Below are positions 1 to 4,947 of a stretch of 13,248 nt of DNA, one piece after another (the stretch's first letter is position 1; the number at the start of each line of letters is the position of its first letter). Origin of the DNA: Alphaproteobacteria bacterium (GTDB taxonomy: Bacteria > Pseudomonadota > Alphaproteobacteria > Micavibrionales > CSBR16-224); the NCBI GenBank assembly GCA_006226225.1, contig SBHI01000162.1, forward strand, positions 1 to 13,248, read 5' to 3'. The notes below the pieces were generated by a model. It did no database searches and had not been told where the DNA came from. It saw only the letters and a program-made list of their open reading frames with translations. The translations under genes were made by a program, and so were the position numbers.

Positions 1-1490
1 TGCTGACCTTGCTGACCTTGCTGCTGACTTTCCGCATTTTTCTTTCTGTACTGGTCGGAATTGACGCAGTCTTTCAGCTCTTTTCCACAGTCACAGGTCG
101 CAGCCTTGTTAAAGGCATCAGCCATACCGCCCGTTTTCGGCATATCGGCATCTGCTGTATTCTCCGGTGATTTCTGCGCTGCCTCTTTTGCTTTCTCTTC
201 AGCCTTGTCCTGTTCTTGAACTTCAGCAATTACTTTTTTGACATCATCATCAGCAACTGCTTCCACAACAGCCAGCGCAACGGCAGACAAATTTTCATCC
301 TGTCCGCGGCGTTTCAGTGCCTCATAGGTATAAGACAGCGCTTCCGGTGTCAGCGTCGCATCTTCTTCCAGTACCAGCTCAAACACACGGTCAAAAACAT
401 TGGTACCGTTTGTCAGAGAGTTACCGTCTTTATCCTTGATGGTCAGCTCCTCAGGCGCAGCATCAACTGCAACCTCAAAGGCGCCTGTACGTTTTTCTCC
501 GGCATCGAAGCTGGACAGTGCCAGCGCCACCAGAGACGGTTCACCCATTTCCTCCAGCAAGCCTTTTACAATGTCTTTGTTGTCTTTATAGCGCGTAATC
601 GCCGCACCCAGATTATCCAGATCTTGATCGGTGAATGCCGATTTCAGAGCATCATAAGCCTGCGCATTTTCACAGACTTCTTCGAAAATGACCTGCAAGG
701 TTTCATTACAGTCATTATAGACCTGACGCAGCAGATAGTCCGGATTGCGGTAGGTGCGTGTCAGATAATCGCTGTAATCGCCGTCGCCCAGCACTTCGGG
801 GCGGCCTTCCGGCGGCAAATGCATGGATTCCAGCCAGTCAAAAAAGCTGTTGACGTAGAAAGGTTTGGAGGTTTTCAAACCCAGCAGTTCACCGCGGACT
901 TCCTGAATTTTCTCCATGACATCGGCGGGCTTTTCCTTTTGGGTCGAGCCAAAAGGCCACATTTTCGATGCCCAGCTGCTTTTTTCGGCTTTTTCCTCTT
1001 TTTCGGCTTCAATCTTGGCTTTTGCCGTGGCTTCAACAACCGCATCCAGCGGCGCATCCGTATCGGTTGCCGTTTTGACCTCTTCCGGCGTTTCGACCGG
1101 CGTATAAAGATGTTCGGGGAATTCCAGCTCTATGGCCGCCAGACGTTCATAGACGGCCTTATCGGCTTTCTTGGCCTTCTCACCGCCAAAAACCTTTTCT
1201 GCGGTTTCTGTGATTGTTTTTCCGTCAGCAAGAGGGGTTTTGAGAATAGTTCCCGCCAGTTCGCCCGCTTCGTCCAGCGCTTCTCCAAAAGCAGCCGAAT
1301 CCTTTTTGCGCAACGCGTCGCTTAAAGCGAAGTAGGAGCGGTACATGTTGTCTTTGTGTTCAGCCATCCAGATGGAAATGGCAGTCGTGCTTTGTTCAAC
1401 GGCGGCAATCTCGCGGTTCAGGAAATCGCGCGTTTCCTGCCATTTTAAAAGCTCTTCCTTCAGCTCATCGACTGTCAATTGATTTGCCAT
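1..1490 (-). CDS. Unrecognised acidic cytoplasmic protein, 3' end cut by window edge
   Basis: I read this frame codon by codon from an ATG at 1490 down to base 3. It has 496 codons with no stop, so the gene continues beyond the window. The protein is rich in Glu, Ala, Lys and Asp, with no signal peptide and no membrane segment, so it is probably cytoplasmic. Residues 1-34 look helical or coiled. Residues 150-172 are a charged Lys/Glu/Ala run. Residues 205-330 look like a compact domain with many aromatics (FYVNSFFDWLESM near 211, DYLLRQVYND near 251). Residues 405-440 are again charged and helical. Near the edge there is a Cys cluster (C466, C468, C475), then a Gln/Gly repeat from 489. The Shine-Dalgarno is poor: AAGGG lies 12 nt upstream. 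The gene diverges from trcR. I recognise no family. The bias toward acidic, helix-forming codons and the length of the frame make it a real gene; its function is unknown. Confidence 0.85.
   Translation of the reverse strand, partial: MANQLTVDELKEELLKWQETRDFLNREIAAVEQSTTAISIWMAEHKDNMYRSYFALSDALRKKDSAAFGEALDEAGELAGTILKTPLADGKTITETAEKVFGGEKAKKADKAVYERLAAIELEFPEHLYTPVETPEEVKTATDTDAPLDAVVEATAKAKIEAEKEEKAEKSSWASKMWPFGSTQKEKPADVMEKIQEVRGELLGLKTSKPFYVNSFFDWLESMHLPPEGRPEVLGDGDYSDYLTRTYRNPDYLLRQVYNDCNETLQVIFEEVCENAQAYDALKSAFTDQDLDNLGAAITRYKDNKDIVKGLLEEMGEPSLVALALSSFDAGEKRTGAFEVAVDAAPEELTIKDKDGNSLTNGTNVFDRVFELVLEEDATLTPEALSYTYEALKRRGQDENLSAVALAVVEAVADDDVKKVIAEVQEQDKAEEKAKEAAQKSPENTADADMPKTGGMADAFNKAATCDCGKELKDCVNSDQYRKKNAESQQQGQQGQ
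3..26 (-). repeat. 9-bp tandem repeat encoding Gln/Gly
   Basis: At the window edge the unit TTGCTGACC (plus-strand reading) occurs in tandem, followed by a shortened CTGCTG. On the coding (minus) strand it gives Gln-Gln-Gln-Gly-Gln-Gln-Gly-Gln, residues 489-496. The array is cut by the window, so its length is unknown. A unit of 9 bp keeps the frame when copies are gained or lost. Confidence 0.7.
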
Positions 1491-1742
1491 GACTTAAAAA
1501 CACCCTTGATACCGAGAATCACCGGACGTATCCGCCGTTCATTCTTTGTTAACGAATTAGTGGATAACATATCATTATTTTCCGTATTATGCAAACAAAT
1601 TTCGAAAATTTCTTTGTTTTCCCGTAAAAGTAATGGACTTTTTCCTCCGTATCCCCTATAAACCGCAGAGTAATAGTTGCATTTGCTGTTCATCGCAAAA
1701 AGAATTTACTCAACAAAACTTTGAGATTTTAAGGAGAAGACA
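1491..1742. promoter_or_regulatory. Divergent control region between the edge gene and trcR
   Basis: This AT-rich 252 bp gap must hold the promoters of both flanking genes, which point away from each other. I find no -35/-10 pair good enough to name. Visible motifs are GAATC at 1516-1520, which fits the GANTC site of the alphaproteobacterial methylase CcrM; TTATCCACT on the minus strand at 1559-1567, one mismatch from the DnaA box TTATCCACA; and a weak 6-bp hairpin with arms at 1626-1631 and 1637-1642. No ORF here looks coding. The trcR Shine-Dalgarno AAGGAG is at 1731-1736. Confidence 0.5.
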
Positions 1743-2420
1743 ATGGCGCAGCACCCCTTGATGCCAAAAGCCACCGCCGTATGGTTAATTGATAATACGG
1801 GACTCACTTTTGAACAAATCGCGGAATTCTGCGGTTTACACAAACTTGAGGTTCAGGCGATTGCCGATGGTGAAATCGGCGGCGGCATTATCGGCGCGAA
1901 TCCGATCAGCAGTCAGGAATTGACGGAAGAGGAAATCAAATCCTGTGAACAGGACCCGAAGCGCCGTCTGAAAATGATGAAAACGGATCTGCCGCAGCCG
2001 AAAACACGCACAAAAGGCCCGCGTTACACGCCGGTTGCCAAACGTGCCGACAAGCCCAATGCAATTGCATGGCTGCTGAAAAACCATCCCGAGCTGATGG
2101 ATTCACAGATCGCCAAGCTGATCGGCACGACCAAGCCGACCATTCAGGCCATCCGCGATAAAAGCCATATCAGCACGCCGAATCTGAAACCGCAGGATCC
2201 ACTACTGCTGGGTCTGTGCAAACGCGAAGACTTTGAAAAAGCGCTGGAACGTGCGCAACGCCGTGTCGAGCGCGAAGCCAAAGCCGCTGCAAAAAAATCA
2301 GGCGGCAAAAAAGCTGAAACACCGGCTGTAGACGCCCCTGTTGCAGAAGCTCCTGCGGAAGAACCTGCAGCTGAAGACAACACAGCTGAAAGCGTCGAAG
2401 CACGCAGCGCCGAAGCTTAA
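1743..2420 (+). CDS. trcR: DUF1013 / TrcR-type cell-cycle transcriptional regulator
   Basis: The 225-residue protein opens with the conserved DUF1013 sequence (MPKATAVWLIDNTGLTFEQI, residues 7-26). The family is essentially alphaproteobacterial and is annotated as a cell-cycle transcriptional regulator. There are two helix-turn-helix-like modules of similar sequence, about residues 10-43 (W14, QIAEFCGL, VQAIADGE) and 106-140 (W110, QIAKLIGT, IQAIRDK). A basic linker (about 72-104) lies between them. After residue 160 comes a charged helix, then an Ala/Glu/Pro-rich tail (about 179-225) that is probably disordered. The start is fixed by AAGGAG six bases before the ATG. The gene stands alone, with a divergent neighbour upstream and a terminator just downstream. 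Family assignment is confident; DNA targets cannot be read from the sequence. Confidence 0.9.
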   Translation: MAQHPLMPKATAVWLIDNTGLTFEQIAEFCGLHKLEVQAIADGEIGGGIIGANPISSQELTEEEIKSCEQDPKRRLKMMKTDLPQPKTRTKGPRYTPVAKRADKPNAIAWLLKNHPELMDSQIAKLIGTTKPTIQAIRDKSHISTPNLKPQDPLLLGLCKREDFEKALERAQRRVEREAKAAAKKSGGKKAETPAVDAPVAEAPAEEPAAEDNTAESVEARSAEA

Positions 2421-2436
2421 AACCGATTCGGTTTTA
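2418..2436. terminator. Small hairpin spanning the trcR stop codon
   Basis: A perfect 8-bp stem, TAAAACCG (2418-2425) against CGGTTTTA (2429-2436), has a 3-nt loop and includes the trcR stop codon. It is A/T-rich with short U runs on both strands. It could be a weak terminator in either direction, including for the phosphatase transcript arriving from the right. Confidence 0.45.
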
Positions 2437-2445
2437 TGAAAGAAT

Positions 2446-3204
2446 TCAAGACCCGCGTTTGAAAGAACGCGGGTCTTTCTTTTGTTTTGCACCGCTAACA
2501 CCGTCAACATCTGCCTTATCGGAGATATTGTCGTTGGTCGGCGGTTTCGCCGCGATGCGGTCTTCAACCATATAGCTGGCGCTGACCTTGGTTGCGCAGG
2601 ATTCGAATTCCAGCACCCAGGGGGAAGCGTTTTTCACCTTTGCCCGCTGTTCGTGATAGGTGTCCGGCGTGGCTTCACCTGCCAGAAGTTTAAAAGCACG
2701 AACCACATTGGAATGACAGACGACCATCACGGTCTTGCCATCTTCCAGCAGCGGCTTTAATTCACGTTCGTAAAATTCTTCCAGACGTTTCTGCACATCC
2801 GCCGCGCTTTCGCCGCCCGGAAAAGGCTGCGCATATTGACGGTCAAAGGCGATAATGTCGGGGTCTGTCTTATAGTGCCGTCCAGTAAAATCACCGGTGT
2901 CCTGCTCCATAATGTCGTAATCCTGATGCACATTCCATGTGCCGTCGGTATTTTTTAAATGCGCGGTGGCTGCCGCATCCATATGTTCCAAAATCAATTC
3001 AGCGGTTTTAAAGGCGCGATCCAACGGTGAGGCATAGACCTTATCCACATGTGTCGCATCAAGAAGTTTTCCGGCGCCGCGCGCCTGCTCTTCCCCTTTT
3101 TCCGTTAAGGGCACGTTTTTCTGCCCTGTCATTTTCTTTTCGGCGTTATAGCCTGTTTGACCGTGCCGCAGAACAATCAGCGTGCCTTTTTTCTTTTCAG
3201 TCAT
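2446..3204 (-). CDS. Histidine phosphatase / phosphoglycerate-mutase-like protein
   Basis: This 252-residue protein belongs to the histidine phosphatase (PGAM) superfamily. The nucleophile motif is LRHGQT (R13, H14, G15). R63 lies in SPLDRAFKTAE, E100 is the probable acid, GGES is at 130-133, and the second catalytic histidine is H164 in VCHSNVVRAF. It resembles 2,3-bisphosphoglycerate-dependent phosphoglycerate mutases, but the substrate cannot be fixed from sequence; it could be a phosphatase on another small molecule. The last 40 or so residues are a polar tail outside the core, and the final dozen are encoded by the trcR terminator stem. The gene starts 33 bp after lolA on the same strand, so co-transcription is likely. 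AAAGG lies 12 nt before the ATG. A five-codon ORF starting at 3214 in another frame overlaps this start through a run of eight A. Confidence 0.87.
   Translation of the reverse strand: MTEKKKGTLIVLRHGQTGYNAEKKMTGQKNVPLTEKGEEQARGAGKLLDATHVDKVYASPLDRAFKTAELILEHMDAAATAHLKNTDGTWNVHQDYDIMEQDTGDFTGRHYKTDPDIIAFDRQYAQPFPGGESAADVQKRLEEFYERELKPLLEDGKTVMVVCHSNVVRAFKLLAGEATPDTYHEQRAKVKNASPWVLEFESCATKVSASYMVEDRIAAKPPTNDNISDKADVDGVSGAKQKKDPRSFKRGS
2448..2488 (+). terminator. Rho-independent terminator of trcR
   Basis: A perfect 12-bp stem is formed by AAGACCCGCGTT (2448-2459) and AACGCGGGTCTT (2466-2477), with a 6-nt loop. It is followed by a T-rich run, TCTTTTGTTTT (2478-2488). The T-run side means it stops plus-strand transcripts from trcR. 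The whole stem lies inside the 3' end of the oppositely oriented phosphatase gene. Confidence 0.88.
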
Positions 3205-3237
3205 TTTTTTTCATTGCCTTTCAAATTCTTCTTATTC

Positions 3238-3912
3238 TTATTTGTTATAGCGCGGGTTGCCCAGTTTCGGATCGCGATAGCGAAACAGGCTTTCATCCGG
3301 CAGATGAATATTGCTATGCGATTCCCACAGTGCGACGGTTGTCGTCAGCCCCTGCGCATCATTAATCACCCAGCTGACCAGCTGCATCGGGTCTTTACGG
3401 AAGATCAGCGTCAGATTTCCCGCCCCCGGATCAGCTGTCTGTGTCAGCGTAACTTCCAGCGTTTTCTTTTCCTCGATCATGCCTTCTTCGATACCAAGAA
3501 TTTTAATATCGCCGGACAGACGGATATTTTCACGCAAGATAAAATCGGCCAGTGAATTGCCGATTGCCGTGCTGGACTGGTTTTCCATCTCGGCATCGTA
3601 GAAATAGATAAACAGCCCGTCCGCAACGATAAAATCTTCAATCGGCGGATCATATTCGAAACGCATCTTGCCGGGGCGCTGCAGATAAAACACACCCGAG
3701 GTTTTCTCCCCATTCGGCGCCGTCTGGGTAAAATGCGCCTTCATGGTTTTCAGCTCGCGCAGATATTTTTCAATCTTGCTGACGGTTTTCAGCCGTTCCT
3801 CCGCAGGATGCGGCGCGCTAAAGACGGGTTTTAAGGGAAGGACGGCGAAGAGAAGCGCCGCAAAAACGATCATAGAAAAAAAACGTGTCGAAACCGACAA
3901 AAACTGTCGCAT
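3238..3912 (-). CDS. lolA: Outer-membrane lipoprotein carrier protein LolA
   Basis: LolA is the periplasmic chaperone that takes mature lipoproteins from the LolCDE complex to the outer membrane. The 224-residue product has a signal peptide (basic start MRQ, hydrophobic about 12-30, likely cleavage after A33). The LolA fold follows: MKAHFTQT at 57-64, GVFYLQRPGKMRFEY at 73-87, and the helix-forming segment AIGNSLADFIL at 116-126. I chose the ATG at 3912 because AGGGTGA lies 7 nt upstream and the signal peptide starts there. The frame stays open upstream to 4005, but that adds a hydrophilic leader that would spoil the export signal and run into fmt. It is probably the first gene of a two-gene transcript with the phosphatase. 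It probably helps sort Pal, encoded in this window, as a client. Confidence 0.9.
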   Translation of the reverse strand: MRQFLSVSTRFFSMIVFAALLFAVLPLKPVFSAPHPAEERLKTVSKIEKYLRELKTMKAHFTQTAPNGEKTSGVFYLQRPGKMRFEYDPPIEDFIVADGLFIYFYDAEMENQSSTAIGNSLADFILRENIRLSGDIKILGIEEGMIEEKKTLEVTLTQTADPGAGNLTLIFRKDPMQLVSWVINDAQGLTTTVALWESHSNIHLPDESLFRYRDPKLGNPRYNK

Positions 3913-3919
3913 TAACTTA

Positions 3920-3926
3920 TCACCCT
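3920..3926 (-). promoter_or_regulatory. Ribosome binding site deciding the lolA start
   Basis: AGGGTGA on the minus strand lies 7 nt before the ATG at 3912. No comparable site precedes the longer alternative start at 4005. Confidence 0.7.
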
Positions 3927-3929
3927 GCG

Positions 3930-3969
3930 ATATGTTACCGTTAAACATGCGAACAGCAGGGTAACATAT
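3930..3969. promoter_or_regulatory. Perfect 10-bp inverted repeat between lolA and fmt
   Basis: ATATGTTACC (3930-3939) and GGTAACATAT (3960-3969) are exact reverse complements separated by 20 bp, so the arm centres are 30 bp apart, about three helical turns. The pair fills most of the 80 bp gap between the divergent lolA and fmt starts. It could be an operator for a dimer or tetramer controlling both genes, or a hairpin in either leader RNA. The regulator is unknown. Confidence 0.6.
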
Positions 3970-3981
3970 TTTTTTCATATT

Positions 3982-3986
3982 GGGGA
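3982..3986 (+). promoter_or_regulatory. Ribosome binding site for the fmt TTG start
   Basis: GGGGA lies 6 nt before the TTG at 3993. It supports this uncommon start codon, which also places the conserved first strand (KIIFMGTPDF) correctly near the N-terminus. No ATG or GTG with a better site is available. Confidence 0.65.
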
Positions 3987-3992
3987 CTCTTT

Positions 3993-4943
3993 TTGACAAA
4001 GGCACTGAAAATCATCTTTATGGGCACGCCGGATTTCGCCGTTCCGGCGCTGGACGCCATTCTGAAAGCGGGCCACAACGTTATTGCCGTTTACAGCCAG
4101 CCGCCACGTCCGGCAGGGCGGGGGAAAAAGCCGCAGCTTTCCGCCGTGCATCAATTTGCCGCAGAAAAAGGTCTGAAAATCCTGACACCGGAAAATTTCA
4201 AATCCGCCGCTGCAAAAGAAGAATTCAAAAATTTGGGCGCAGATATTGCCGTGGTGGCCGCCTATGGGCTGATCCTGCCCACCGCCGTTCTAGATGCGCC
4301 GCGTCTGGGCTGCATCAATATCCATGCCTCGCTGCTGCCGCGCTGGCGCGGTGCGGCACCGATCCAGCGCGCTATTCTGGCGGGCGACAGCAAAAGCGGC
4401 GTTGCCATTATGCAGATGGAAAAGGGGCTGGATACCGGCCCCGTGCTGATGATGGATGAGGTCGCAATCACACCCGCAACCACCGCCACAAGCCTACATG
4501 ACGCGCTTGCCACAATGGGCGGTAGGTTGATTGTAAAAACCCTTGCCGCCTTTGCGGCAGATGCGCCGCCGAAAGCCGTTCCGCAATCAGAATTGGGCGG
4601 TGAAACCTGTTACGCCGCCATGCTGACGCGGGAAGAAGGCCAGATTGACTGGACGGAAAATGCGGAGGTTATCGAGAGAAAAATCCGCGCCCTCACCCCT
4701 TGGCCCGGTGTCTGGTGCCTGTACGCGCACGGTTCTAAACGCCTGAAAATTCACGCCTCGGCAATCGCGGCATCCTCATCCAGCGCTGCGCCTGGCACAA
4801 TTCTGGATAAAAAACTGACCATCGCCTGCGGCAATGGCACAGCCCTGACCCTGGCATCCGTCCAGCCCGAGGGCAAAAAAGCCATGGATGGCGGCAGTTT
4901 CTTGAATGGCGGCGCGATCGCAATCGGGGATATTCTGCAATAA
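3993..4943 (+). CDS. fmt: Methionyl-tRNA formyltransferase
   Basis: Fmt transfers a formyl group from 10-formyltetrahydrofolate to Met-tRNA(fMet), making the bacterial initiator tRNA. The 316-residue length is normal for the family. The N-terminal domain opens with KIIFMGTPDFAVPAL (6-20). The formyltransferase catalytic residues are present as N109 and H111 in the segment CINIHASLLPRWRGAAPIQ (107-125), and D147 in GLDTGPVL. The C-terminal tRNA-binding domain covers about 210-316. Translation starts at TTG with GGGGA six bases upstream. The gene diverges from lolA and converges with uvrD. In many bacteria fmt is paired with def (peptide deformylase) or rsmB; neither is next to it here. Confidence 0.95.
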   Translation: MTKALKIIFMGTPDFAVPALDAILKAGHNVIAVYSQPPRPAGRGKKPQLSAVHQFAAEKGLKILTPENFKSAAAKEEFKNLGADIAVVAAYGLILPTAVLDAPRLGCINIHASLLPRWRGAAPIQRAILAGDSKSGVAIMQMEKGLDTGPVLMMDEVAITPATTATSLHDALATMGGRLIVKTLAAFAADAPPKAVPQSELGGETCYAAMLTREEGQIDWTENAEVIERKIRALTPWPGVWCLYAHGSKRLKIHASAIAASSSSAAPGTILDKKLTIACGNGTALTLASVQPEGKKAMDGGSFLNGGAIAIGDILQ

Positions 4944-4947
4944 AGGG

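Noticed and set aside
216..1325. 369-codon plus-strand ORF rich in Phe, Arg and Gln
   Set aside because: It is the complement of the acidic, Lys/Glu-rich minus-strand gene; GAA/GAG and AAA codons read backwards as Phe, Leu and Phe. It shows no recognisable domain.
1626..1642. AAAAGT/ACTTTT hairpin in the divergent region
   Set aside because: Six mostly A-T pairs with a 5-nt loop; likely chance in AT-rich DNA.
3913..4005. Longer lolA start at 4005
   Set aside because: It would put 31 hydrophilic residues before the signal peptide and overlap fmt. The ATG at 3912 has a good ribosome site.
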